NCBI RefSeq assembly: GCF_000975265.2
Contig: NZ_CP083405.1
Coordinates: 3,207,695 to 3,271,694, forward strand
DNA from: Mycobacterium lepromatosis
GTDB taxonomy: Bacteria > Actinomycetota > Actinomycetes > Mycobacteriales > Mycobacteriaceae
Reading direction: 5' to 3'
Length of the DNA stretch: 64,000 bases
The notes under the pieces are model-generated. The model worked only from the letters and a program-made list of their open reading frames with translations. It ran no database searches and had not been told where the DNA came from. A program made the translations under genes and the position numbers. Positions 10,140 through 20,760 of the stretch are shown piece by piece. Position 1 is the stretch's first letter, and every line of letters starts with the position of its first letter.

Positions 10140-11090
10140 GGATCCCTACATACGCATGTTCGGGATACCACTGCCGATGCGTGTGCTTTCACTGCGAACC
10201 ATCGTCATCTTTGGGCAACTATCGATGATTACTCTCGTCTTTCCCCCCTGGGCGCGTGAGTGTGGACTAGCGTCACCCACGATCAATACAGTCAGCTCGA
10301 CCGTCACCTTGATTCAGTCAGCAGCCTCGACGATATGGACGCCCTGCTCAAAACGTGTAGCAAACCATATCCTAACTGGCCCCCATCGATGACAACCTAT
10401 ATACATAATACACGAATGAATTGGAGTGACCGCATCAGTGCCCGACTGATATCATCCTGCCCAAACTCACACTAAGAATACTCAAACACCACCATCCACG
10501 GCGTGCAAATACAGCGTCCGTACCTTCTCGACAGGTCCGACCTCGATTACGGTAGCGGCACCGTTGACCGAAAAGCAGCATCAGATGAACGAAGTGCACT
10601 TAGCAAGTGTTTGTTGATCGGTGCCAGAATCATAGGCGGAACAGTTCCAGTCGGTTGGGTGATCTCGTTGATCATGGTTAATCAGTTCCGGCTGCTAGCC
10701 TAGCAAACTCGTGCCATCCAAGCCCAGTCCAGACCAGAAAAAGCCCAGTTCCGCGACGTGCTTTAAGCCGTCGAGATCGTCAAGAGAATACTAGACCGCA
10801 TCGGAAATGAGCAAGAGCATGCCAAGGCGGCGCTAGAGTAGGCTCGTGTTTCTACCGCCGTCGCCTTACACGAACTACGCACTCCGTTTGACCGCGATGC
10901 GCACTAAACCTAGAGATGTTATCCACCCTGGAGGCTTCAGCCTCCAGCCGCACGATGGACCGCTAAACGAGCCATTAAACAAGCCGTCGGGGTTAATCAT
11001 AAGTATACATTTCGAGGAGCTACATCGATGTTCGTTCGACGTAGGGGTTTTAAGGAACATGACCGACGTGATGTACAGAAAAACCTAACT
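10140..11090 (+). pseudogene. PrrB-like sensor histidine kinase pseudogene
   Basis: Frames switch repeatedly but the order is that of a membrane sensor kinase. An N-terminal hydrophobic helix (VLSLRTIVIFGQLSMITLVF) comes first. A periplasmic-type stretch (QYSQLDRHLDSVSSLDDMDALL, then DIILPKL) follows. A second helix (LLIGARIIGGTVPVGW) comes next, then a HAMP-like linker (VEIVKRILDRIGNEQ), and finally the phospho-acceptor H-box, readable as AVALHELRTPF then LTAMRT in the next frame (about 10855-10910). This order resembles PrrB of M. tuberculosis. The ATPase domain after 11100 is not readable and no intact partner regulator is next to it. Stops are frequent, so the gene is dead. Confidence 0.7.
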
Positions 11091-11570
11091 GGCCTTGTTA
11101 TTATTTATCCGTACAACGACATGCATTTTCGAGGACAATAAGGTATGGGATTGTCTATTAAAGTGTTGCTGAAACCAACCGGTACGTTACTATACATGAT
11201 TCATGTTTTTACTGCTGCACTCAAAGCCAATATCTATTTTTCCGCACAGGGCACCTGCTAGATCACCTGGCTACTACGATACGTAGATGCACGCCGCTCC
11301 TGATATCAATATCCCGAACTATTTCGCTGCTATTATTAACAATAATAAATTATCTAGGAAATTTCTTAGCGAAAATTATAGCTGTAGCATCACCAAAGAT
11401 GAGTAGCGGCACCTCACGGGCCTTGACCGCCAGAAGATAGGGTCTGATCTTGGCAATAAGCGCCAGCCGGTCCGCTGCAAGTGGATGTGAAGGCATCCAA
11501 CAAGGACGTCGAGTCGGGGCAAGAAACCACCGAGGACTTCTAAGATATTGTTATACATATGCAATAGTCA
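11090..11570. other. Decayed sequence, unassigned
   Basis: AT-richer sequence with stops in all frames. By position it could hold the lost ATPase domain of the histidine kinase and the N-terminal half of the ABC permease, but no motif is readable. Confidence 0.4.
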
Positions 11571-11994
11571 CGCTGCTTGTCGTAGGCAATGCAACACAGC
11601 TCCCGACCGGGTATAAGACCGCCGATAAAGGAGTCGCTGTCAACGATCGGATACACCCATTAACAGTTGCATGTGGACGCGATCACGATCCTTGCGGTTT
11701 TGTTGTGGGGCGCAGCGGTGCCTATTATCAAATCAGTTGTCTATCTCCCCGTACTCGAACGGTGGCATGAGTTTTTACCACCATGAATTGGTCGTGATCA
11801 AGCTACTTTCCACAGTGGTAAGCGGCATTCTTGCGCTGCTGATGGCACCGTTGTTCCCGATGATTGTCGCGATTCCTGCTAGCGCTTTCGCGACACGAAC
11901 GGTTATCACAGTGACAATCAGGCAGCTGGCCAGCGTCGCTAGATTGCAGTGTGTGATCGAGGTCGATACGGCACTCGCGTTTGGAAGTCCCTGA
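11570..11994 (+). pseudogene. ABC transporter permease (Rv0072-like), C-terminal remnant
   Basis: Pieces in shifting frames match the last third of the FtsX-like permease Rv0072. They are QLPTGYKTADKGVAVNDRIH, then ITILAVLLWGAAVPIIKSVV and YLPVLERWHEF, then MAPLFPMIVAIPASAFATR and finally VIEVDTALAFG just before the stop. The next gene remnant is the matching ATPase (Rv0073-like), in the same order as in M. tuberculosis, which supports the call. The frameshifts near 11650 and 11760 and the absent N-terminus make it a pseudogene. In life it would have formed the membrane part of an exporter-type ABC system. Confidence 0.75.
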
Positions 11995-11996
11995 GA

Positions 11997-12720
11997 GATG
12001 GGCAAAAGCTAAACAATCAGGATCTCGACGTTGAAATACTCCAGCAGTGGGTACGCCGTACAGCCGATCAGCGGCTTAAACTGCGATGTGGAGTCGGGGA
12101 CGCGGGTCAATCTCGCAGAACGAATAGAAGCACCGCATGGGTGACTTGAGCGGCGCTCAGCAGCAACGCTGTGCCGCTGCTCGCGCGATCCACACCGGAT
12201 CCGCCCTGATCCTCACCGACGAACCAACTGCGTACCTCGATTTCATCCAGGTGGAGGAGGTGCTGCAGCTCATCCGCTCGCGCGCGCAGAGCGAACGGAG
12301 CCAACGGTGTAGTGGTGGTTGCGACCCATGACGGTCGACTGTTGCCGTTGACCAACCGGGTAATCGAGCTGGTATCCGCAGCTTCGTCAACGAATCTGCC
12401 ATCCGAAACGGTGTATGTGAAGGACGGTGCCGTGCTGTTCACGTAGAGCACAGTAGGAAAGCATATCTACGTGGTATCTGAAGGTGGGTTCGAGATTGTG
12501 TATAAATTGGCTAACGGCGGTAAGGACTTTGTCAAAGTGACCGGATCCTGAATAATACTTCGGCAAAATCAGCGTGCTGTTTCACTTGCGAAGCTCGGCT
12601 ACTGTGTGCTCCTGCACCGATACGATGGCCGTCAGTTACACGGTGCCAACTTTCCGTGGACAACTCAGCATAACACAACTCGACGATGTCGTAGACATAT
12701 CGTAACATTTTTTAACTACT
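11997..12720 (+). pseudogene. ABC ATPase with cyclic-nucleotide-like domain (Rv0073-like)
   Basis: The N-terminus reads SSSGYAVQPISGLNCDVESG and then jumps directly to RVNLAERIEAPHG and LSGAQQQRCAAARAI (the ABC signature). Next come LILTDEPTAYLDFIQVEE (Walker B and D-loop) and VVATHDGRLLPL (H-loop). After these a second domain is readable: GAVLF, HIYVVSEGGFEIVYKLANGG and SVLFHLRSSATV, a cNMP-binding (Crp-like) fold as in Rv0073. The Walker A and Q-loop segment, about 100 residues, is missing, so an internal deletion adds to the frameshifts. The order after the Rv0072-like permease remnant is conserved. Confidence 0.8.
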
Positions 12721-13190
12721 AATCTCCGCATTATACTGAAGTTAGTTAAATGACCGTTCAGTTTTTGTCAGTATCTGCGATTGAGATTCTGGATTTCCAT
12801 GGTCGGCAGCTGGAAAAAGTCGAACTGCGACTATGACGAAGCGCTATGCCGGCTAGTACGCATGACAAGCAGTGGCAATGTCAACGAATCGATCGTGGAA
12901 TTGTTAAAGGGTCTCGCCCATTTGCCGCCCTGAATTAAGCGATCTCAATCTGCAGACGCTGTATGGCACGTCCGACAAGGTTGGGAGACGAGAGCGGCAT
13001 CGGGCCCGAGATGCGGTGTCCAGAAGACGTTGAAGCACTACACGTCGTCGAAAGCTATTCCGGTATGGAACATCGAAGACGGTATGGGTGAAAGCGACAC
13101 CTAAGGCTAACGCATGCTAACTGAAGCCTTGGGCGAAAATGCAACTGGTTGGTGATGACAATTCGGTGACTAAACCTAAAATTAATCGCT
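12720..13190. other. Decayed sequence, unassigned
   Basis: A short plus frame beginning near 12799 (MVGSWKKSNCDYDEALCRLV) and later pieces look codon-like, but I recognise no family. Stops interrupt every frame. Confidence 0.35.
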
Positions 13191-14095
13191 AGCCCATTGC
13201 GCTCCGGTAACACCAAATCAGCTGTTGAGACTGCCAGCTTCTCATCGTAGCTTGCCTACAGTCGCAACATACCTGCCGTAACGACGGCCACCGTCATTCA
13301 CACTGCCACATAACCGAAAGCAGCACCGGTGTGGCAACCACTGCTGCCACTAAGGTTAACTAGACCGCGGCGAGCACATCGATGGCGCGATACCCGCCTA
13401 GATCAAAGCGAAACCCAGTGTCATCACGAACACACTATGCGGTACACCGGTCAAGAATCCATAAACGATTTTAAGAGACGACGTACAGGACTGTGAAGCC
13501 ACCGTCACAACTACATTGTGCTCTGCATAAATGCGGATAGCGAGCGACGTCGCCTCGGTCGCAGTGCAGTGCGGCGAACTCAACAACTGCGTTGCGCAAA
13601 GAACCAACAAGGTTGTCGCGAGATCGACGAACTCGAACACTGCAGCCGGCAACATACCGGCGTCCCACAATACTTTTAATTCCAACCTCCGCGGTGCCGA
13701 TTCGGCCATGGAATCAACCCGCCTACGAGGCTCACAGGCCGATCACAACGATCGCCACCACGGCGAAGAGAGATCAAAGAGTAATGGCGGCCAGATACAG
13801 CGCCGGCTGGAGGCCCAAGCAGGCCACCAACCAAAGGGTCCATCACCGCCGCGCCCAGAGGTGGTCGCTGGCTCGTTCACGCTCAAATACCAGGACGTGG
13901 GCCGATGCCAGACTCAGCGGCGCCAGCTGCACACGAGCCGAGCGGCGTAGAGAGCTACCAGCCGAGATGAGTCTCCGCTTATTTGGGTCGTCAGCCAAAG
14001 GGCCGCCGACCAGCTTCACTGACCCCGTCGAATACACCGAGTGCCGCTGCCAACGTGCCCGATGTTCCAGTGAAAAACGTGGGTAGCACCAAACG
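13190..14095 (-). pseudogene. Major facilitator superfamily transporter pseudogene
   Basis: On the minus strand from about 14090 downward the order is that of an MFS efflux-type carrier. The pieces are LPTFFTGTSGTLAAALGVF, then a loop KLVGGPLADDPNKRRLISAG (the typical MFS loop after helix 2), then LGLQPALYLAAITL, then FEFVDLATTLLVLCATQLL and SLAIRIYAEHNVVVTVAS, and FGYVAV near the end. Frames change at least four times. The family call is from motif order and hydrophobicity. The substrate is unknown. Confidence 0.65.
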
Positions 14096-14506
14096 TCATT
14101 ACCTCATATCCAGTATCTGAAAAGAAGCTCGCCGCCACTACGATACCAACACCGGAAATGAACTACGTTTGTTTAGATTCGCCGAATTCCCTACAAGGTG
14201 CATTGGACTCAGCGCTCATGGCTTGGAGATAACAGTGGTCAAGAGTCATGCACAATCGGACTGCGGCGCACCCAAAGGACCGTAAAGCATTCGCGAGCTA
14301 TTCATTAACCAAATATGATCTATCGTAAAACTTCGTCAGAACACAATCCATCGCAGTAACAGCGGATGTCGCCGCTGGCGAGCACCAAACGGGCAAACAG
14401 ATACCAATGCGGGATCAACTGACCGGATGTGTCTTGGACAGTGATGATGTGACGAACCTTCTGTTGTTATAGCAAGGTAGATCGACCGAGAAAAGCATTC
14501 ATTTAA
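14095..14506. other. Spacer, no gene seen
   Basis: Divergent gap between the minus-strand MFS remnant and the plus-strand UGSC-like remnant; it would have held both promoters. No open frame with motifs. Confidence 0.4.
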
Positions 14507-16100
14507 GTGACCGCTACGTCCACCGAAGAGCTCGATCTCGTCGAAGTATCTACTGTTGAGCAGCCGTGTAGCGATGAGCTACCGGTGGTGCCAGCCAAGC
14601 CGGAGAGCGTCGCTATAGCCGTGGAGATATTGGGCGGAGACCCCGAAGGACTAGTGGCGCGCATTCCACCACGATGAACTGCCTGACGCGTGAGCTGCTG
14701 GCCGTCAGCATGGCACTGTCCGGCTGCAAGCCTGAATATGCACCGGTAGCATGGACAGCCGTTCTTGTGTTGATCGATGATCAGTTCAACCTCAACGGCA
14801 TGCAGGCCACCACTCATGTGGTAGCACCTCTAACTGTGGTCAACGGCCCCGTAGCCTGCCGGATCGGGATGAACGCCGGCGGCAAACGTGTTCGGTTCGG
14901 ATAACCGCACCAATGCCACCATCAGCCGCATGCTTTGACTGATCTTGCTCACCGTAGGCGGCATTCCGAGTGAACTCGACAAGAGCACCCTCGACTACCC
15001 CGACAAGTACACGTTTTGCAGCTCCAAGAACAAAAATACCAACCCGCGGACGTCGTATCGCGTCGAACACTGACGTACAGCACCCCACAAAAACCGACCT
15101 GTCGGGGTACCGCACAGCATGACCACGTATATCTCGGATGACCCGCAACGGATTCTGGATTCCATCTCCTTAGCGCCAAGCGCCATAGTGTTCTTCGGTT
15201 GGTCCCGCAACGACGTTCGTAGCTACCTGTGGCCCAACGGCACCAACGATTGGGACGACGTCAGTTACGGACAATCGCCATGTAACTCCCCAAGAACGCA
15301 CCTACAACCACAATCTGCCGAAGTGGCATCTGGCGCATGTCTAGCAGACAAGTGCTAATCGTCTTTACTCCCTACGACATCCACCTGTTCGTGGCGAATG
15401 GAGCAACCGGCCGATCTTCGGCGTTCCTGCCGAGGTGATGTACCACGACTACACTTATGCTGTAAGCCATTAACGACGACCCAAACAATTGTCACCAGCA
15501 GCGCGGTAATCCACGAAACTTGCCTGCCCTAACGACATCTGCCAGCTCTGAAATCTCCCCGTGAATCATCACCAAATAGAGTGACAGGTGTTATCGAGGA
15601 CCCCTGCAACGTGATCGAGGTGGCAACCATCCCCACGGTGAACCGATCCTGCAGCACTGGGTCCTACGCTTTAGGCGTGCTGAGCAACACCAAATGGAAC
15701 GCGAACTGACTGATCATGGGCTCACTCACCTCGGTGGACTTCACTGCTCGTCGGATGCCAGCCCCGAACTGATTAGGAAGATCACATTCGAAAACGACTT
15801 CGCACTGACCGCGATCGATACGTACGGATCTTGCTACTCAGCGTTCGTCAACGATGTGGTTCACCCATGAATCCGCTGGACTGCCAACCATGGTCATTGT
15901 TACGACTGAATTCGAAAATGAGGCCCGGACTGCGGCGTAAACCGCACAGAATGGCTGGTCTCAACTCCGCGGTCGTAACCCATCCGATCAGCAACCTGAC
16001 CCTCGAACAGCTCGACAGCCGTGACACCAACGTCGCGCCGTAAACAAGCCAAACGTGGGTTCTATACCGTCGCAGAGCCATGCGAAAAGCTCGGCAGCAA
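14507..16100 (+). pseudogene. UGSC-family (thiolase-like, uncharacterised) protein pseudogene
   Basis: A GTG at 14507 opens about 50 readable residues (PVVPAKPESVAIAVEILGGD). Later frames give LTRELLAVSMALSGCKPEYA, PVAWTAVLVLIDDQFNLNG, GGIPSELDKSTLDYPDKYTF and YISDDPQRILDSISLA. Near the end come AIDTYGSCYSAFVNDVVH (the x-GSC motif that gives the UGSC family its name), MVIVTTEFENEARTA and AVVTHPISNLTLEQLDS. The order fits proteins with UGSC-type domains, whose biochemical role is not established. Many stops and shifts make it dead. A CaiB/BaiF CoA-transferase remnant follows directly, suggesting a former two-gene unit acting on CoA esters; that link is inference. Confidence 0.6.
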
Positions 16101-16109
16101 CGGTGTTCG

Positions 16110-17160
16110 AACTATCTATCCAGGAAATTCTGAATCAGATAGCTCCTCTACCGCTTTCACATCTGCTAGTAGCCGACTTTTCCCGAAGTACTCGCGGGTC
16201 CTTTGTTCACCCCGACTAAGGGTTACCTGAGAACAGAAGTCGTCGAAGTGGAACGACCAAACAGCGATAACACCAGAGACCGGAATCCTCCGTTCGTCGA
16301 TGACGAAAACACTACTATATCGGCATCAATCGCAATAAGCGCAGTATCGTGATCGACTGGAACGATGCAGCGGATCTACGTGTAAGTGTGACCAAAAAAT
16401 TTAGCCGAGCACGGCGACAAACTGGTGGAAAACTTTCGCCCCAAAACGATGGAGTGGTTCGCCCTGGATGAACCGTCGATCAGCAAGATACACCCTCCAC
16501 TAGTGTACTGGAGTATCCCGGCCTTCGGTACTGTCGAGATCCTCCACCTTGCTGTCTACGATCTGCTAGTGTCGGCACTTGACGAATTAACGAGTTATCA
16601 CCGGGACCGATTCGGACACCCTGACCAATGCCTGGGTAGCCTTGATCGAAATCCTAGTGGAGTTGTTTGTGACAGTCAACATCCTGTCGACACCGCATGC
16701 TACGCTACCGATCCAGAGGCGGCTAACATGTCGAAATCAACCTAATGTCCGTGTCAATCTGTGCGCCGGCTAACCAATCAGCAAGTTATGTTCTGGCCAA
16801 AAGATTTAACGTTCGATGGGCAACGGGAATCTGGGTATCTCGCTCCGTACTACACCTTCATGACCGGTTACGGCAGAATGGTGCTGGCAATGATAACCTA
16901 TAAGCAGTTTGGTTAGTTCCATAAGATCTTGGGCATCTCCGATGCTGACGCGGGATGAGCCATTCCTCACAAACTATATGCGCGGGCACAACTAGGTGCC
17001 GATGCGCGATAAACTCAAACACAAGCTGGCTGCGAACCCTGCAGATTATTGGATTGCAGTGGAAATTCCTCCGGGCGATGTCAACAACATCGCCGAGGCT
17101 ATTAACATTTCCCAAGCAGCTGGGGCTGCAACCGATCCAGAACACACAGGATAGCGACAG
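16110..17160 (+). pseudogene. CaiB/BaiF (family III) CoA-transferase pseudogene
   Basis: Family III CoA-transferases move CoA between carboxylic acids. The readable order is LPLSHLLVADFS, LRTEVVEVERPNSDN, NRNKRSIVIDWNDAADL, KLVENFRPKTMEWFALDEPS, PPLVYWSIPAFG, LIEILVELFVTVN, APYYTFMTGYGRMVLAM and RDKLKHKLAANPADYWIAV. The ENFRPxTMExxGL signature and the following LVY-S-GFG are strong markers of the family. Frame changes occur about every 100-200 bases. It lies in the same direction right after the UGSC-like remnant, so they were probably co-transcribed. Confidence 0.75.
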
Positions 17161-19020
17161 TCGATTCGGCCTGTCAGATAGCCAGTACAATCAATCTGTC
17201 CGCCACACCAGTGACCTATCGCACCAGGGCGCCGAGAGATATGCAAACACAGCATCAGCACCTGCCGTTGGCTCACCCAATACGACGCGCGTAGCAATAC
17301 GACAAAGAGCGCGAAACGGCCACCACCACCGATGACCACCACATCCGGAGTAGACCCAAAGCACTCGCGGCTGCCCACGCATGATCGGATGTCTGCGACG
17401 TAGGCGGCCAAGATAGATTTCTGTGAATATTCATTCCAATTGAATCCGCTGCTTCGCACAAAAACGTTGTCAACCGAAATTTGATCTGCTCGACTTTCTG
17501 CCCGATCAACCCCAAAAGAGCATCGTCAACGTCGCAACACTAACGCAGCCAGGGATACTGGCTGTTCGGCGCTGGTGCGTAGCACCTCGGTCTGTGATGC
17601 GATCATCCCGTTCTTTTCTGCAGGGTGGACGACACCCTGGCATAGATTCCCTCAACACTGTCGCCAACGCCTGGAACTGGCACTTCGGTTCTCCGGCATC
17701 CTCTTGTCCCTGCTAACTTTTCGGGTCTAAGTAAGCCACCAGCCCCACGAACTTCCCTTTGAATTTCTCTACGGCTACAGTCGGGGTACAACAGCGCGGT
17801 GCGTGACGCACACTGTGCATGCCACTCGTCGTGGAAATGCCGAGGTCCGATTACGCCGATTAGATGGTTATTACGCTTGGTAAAGCGGCTTTAAGTGGGG
17901 TTTTCGGCATAATTTTGAACGGCCATTGGGTTGATGCTGGCTTTACCGGAGCAAGGTGCCCGGGAAGCAGAGGCGTGATCATGAGTAGGCCATTATTACC
18001 ATCGAGGGTGGCAAGTATCGTCGCTACAGGGATGATGCGGCAGGTTTTCCATGAGGGGGTTAGCTACACTGGGGTACTCGGTACGTGAGGCCGGCAAGTG
18101 ACCTAAGCGGCTGGCTGATGGCGCATTTAAGCCGGAGGCTAGTGAATATTAGCTCTTTCCAGGCGAATTTCCTCTAACTCAGGTTGAGCTGTTTGCGCAA
18201 GACCAGCGAGACGGCAATCTGTCGGGTGTATCGGCGTTTGACGTTGCAGGAAATGCAACTGCTGTTGAGGAATTTCCAACGGATAGGAGTGGTTACAACA
18301 GCCAAACCGGTATTCCCATCGAGTGGTTGTGATTGTGGTGATCGAACAGTTCGCTGATTACCTAACCGACGAGTATGGATTGGTTTTATCGACCAGCGAT
18401 AACTATCGCAGTGTCGCAAACGGGTTCCTAACCGGATGTCTTTAGGAATCCGGGGCTTGTCTGGCGAATCGGTGAACTCGTTTCTGTTGGGCCAGGACAC
18501 CGACTATCGCAGCAGATCGTTGAATACGATAACTACTGGGCTGCTGGCATTGCTGCGGTTATTTCATTCACGACACTACATCTGTGCTCCATCAGCCAAC
18601 GCGGTCCTGGGCGCTACGAGTGGGCGTGATTACGGTGTGGTTCGCGCGTTCGACACCGAAAAAACCGTGGCTATGGTACCTGGTGACGATCAAAGACACT
18701 AACACAGAACGACGTTACTTCGCGATCCTGACAGCGGCTGGCCTGCTTTAGATTGCGGCGGAGCCAAGAGGCAAAGGCAACGGACTTGAAGCCACTGGCG
18801 AGTACCGGTCAATGTGGTCGACACGATCGCTGGCTACTGCCGAAACGAAAACTGCCCGAATGCGATCAACTGGAACCTGGAGCAACGCGAGAAGCTGACC
18901 TGGAGAAGCTGTTCAAGCAAAACTCTGCAGCGATCTCGGGCTTCGAACAGGTTACCAGCAGTAATGGAGTAAACTCCGGCGCTGTGGAGGTTTACGCAAC
19001 TAAAGGGGGGTTAAGACTAA
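17160..19020. other. Decayed sequence, unassigned
   Basis: On the minus strand a frame from about 17345 reads PDVVVIGGGGRFALF, reminiscent of an FAD-binding GxGxxG start, but nothing after it confirms an oxidoreductase. Plus-strand pieces at 17864-18088 and 18120-18710 (for example FPGEFPLTQVELFAQDQRDG and IVEYDNYWAAGIAAVISFT) look codon-like but match no family I know. No intact gene. Confidence 0.35.
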
Positions 19021-19024
19021 GCCT

Positions 19025-19059
19025 TCTGCGCCAACCTCGTTCGACGAGGTTGGCGCAGA
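19025..19059. repeat. Perfect inverted repeat, 16-bp arms, 3-base loop
   Basis: The arms TCTGCGCCAACCTCGT and ACGAGGTTGGCGCAGA are exact reverse complements around the loop TCG. The stem is GC-rich. No run of T follows on either strand. It lies within decayed DNA with no adjacent intact gene, so a terminator role cannot be tied to a gene; it may be a relic intrinsic terminator or a dispersed palindromic element. Confidence 0.85.
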
Positions 19060-20610
19060 TCAGCAACGAAAGTTGGGTTGCTCCAGGAGGCAACCATGGT
19101 CTAGCAGACCAAACTAGGTTATGGACAATGCGCTTTGCTATGGCGCGTAGTAGCCGGTACTCGCCAGTGAGTCCCCTGGTCTTAAGAAGCCTAGGTCTTT
19201 GTTTGATTTCAGGCTCATTTGATCTCACAGGTTTGTATTGAGTAACACTTGGATGGGCACCGGTAGCCCACTGCTGAGTAGGCTGTGCCGGCGTTGTACT
19301 GCACACCTAGAAATAGGGTAGCACAGCCCGACCTAACACCAGCTCATAGCGTAGTCCATCGAACCGCACCAACTCGCGTTGCAATTTCAACAATTCCTCC
19401 GGAAGCGCCGATCCCCAAGACAACACCTGATCGCTTATAATAATACTCATAATAATAAGATTATCTCGATACCCTTTCCGTACAAAGACTTGAGACCATT
19501 CTTCCTGTCCAACACTTCGCCCACGGGTCAGAGCCACGAACTTCATCAGGTCTTAAAGTAACTCAACATTGAAGGAGTCGGTATGCGTAGATCGGTGTAG
19601 GCAACGGCAGTGTTGTGCCTGGCCGCGATCGTGGTTAGCTGCTTGCCGTCGGCATCCGAACCACCGTTATCGTCGGCCAAGGCCAGAGAAAGCCTGGCCA
19701 CTCTGCCTGTTCGGATGACTCCGATAGAGTGGCCATCGAGGGTAGGCAACGCCAACACCCCCAAAAACCATCGTGGTGCACTAGAATTTCCGATGTCTTT
19801 TTGCACTTACTCCGAACGTGTCAATGATCCCGAATCAGCGACACGGGCTGTCGTGCCGATGCCGCTCATGCTTTCTGTCGAGATAGATGGCTTACCCGCC
19901 TACCACCGACGGTGGTTCGATCACCAACCCGTTGATGGTTCCGGCAGATTCACTGCCGATTTCTGCTGAATGACGACGGTCCATTCCCGCTCTTAGCTCC
20001 CAAACGTTCGGTGATGCAGTACACGACGAGTCGTCGAGCAGCCACTGGGTAGCGACATCCCAGTTGACGTACATGACCGCTCAGCGGTTGCCGCCAGATG
20101 GTGTACCCGCTGTGCTGATCGGCTCAATCGAGGCCAATGCTGCGCTAAACGCGCATTCACCAAGTTTCTCGACAAGGTTAGCGAAGGCCAATATAGGGTA
20201 CCTCGATCTGAGGATCCTCTCGCGTACTGAGTTGCCGTACAAGCGCCTCGTTCCCGTTTGGGGATGAATGCTCTTGTAACGCCGAAGATCACGCTGCGAA
20301 AGCATCAATTACGATACGGTTGTGGGCCCCAGACGCTGGGGATACGGGTGCGTTCCTTGTAGGTTTTCATTTTCGTGGCGGATTACGACCATGCCATCCG
20401 CAGTTTCCCAATGTTCTCACCAAGAGGACAGGAGCGATTTTCTCACCTCGGTGGCGGACTTCTAAAACCGTAACGTTCTGCACCGAAAGCTTAGACAGAA
20501 CAATAGGATCAACGCTTGGACGTCACCGTTGTGCATCAACAAATGCAGCTGCGCTTTGTGCGTATCTGCAACCCCACGGGGGCGGACAACGTACGTTACC
20601 ACCTAACGAT
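19060..20610. other. Decayed sequence, unassigned
   Basis: A minus-strand frame (19307-19546) contains SALPEELLKLQRELVRFDG, weakly reminiscent of the start of polyphosphate kinase 2, without its Walker motifs. A plus-strand stretch from about 19582 reads ATAVLCLAAIVVSCLPSAS, which resembles a lipoprotein signal with a VSC lipobox, followed by frameshifted sequence. Neither can be assigned. Confidence 0.35.
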
Positions 20611-20624
20611 GCAAAGGTGTTCGT

Positions 20625-20760
20625 GTTGAGTCTCTCTGACTGCCAATACAACCTGATAAAAAGGTACGCAGAGGACGATCGTCAGTCAATGAACGCCTGG
20701 ATCGAAGCGTTGGTCGACATTGAGGATATGAGGTTACTACATGCAGTCTATGTCCAGTAA
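20625..20760 (+). pseudogene. Ribbon-helix-helix / antitoxin-like C-terminal fragment
   Basis: The last codons of a plus frame ending at 20760 read LSLSDCQYNLIKRYAEDDRQ followed by SMNAWIEALVDIEDMR. The pattern of a short strand, a helix with R-Y-A-E-D-D-R and then SMNAW resembles small ribbon-helix-helix DNA-binding proteins such as HicB-like or FitA/VapB-like antitoxins. The upstream part of this frame is unrelated. No toxin partner is readable after it. The call is tentative. Confidence 0.35.

Noticed and set aside
17046..17459. FAD-dependent oxidoreductase remnant on the minus strand
   Set aside because: VVIGGGG alone is not enough and the CaiB remnant overlaps part of it on the other strand.
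19307..19546. Polyphosphate kinase 2 remnant
   Set aside because: Only one short helix-like match (LLKLQRELVRF) and no Walker motifs; too weak.
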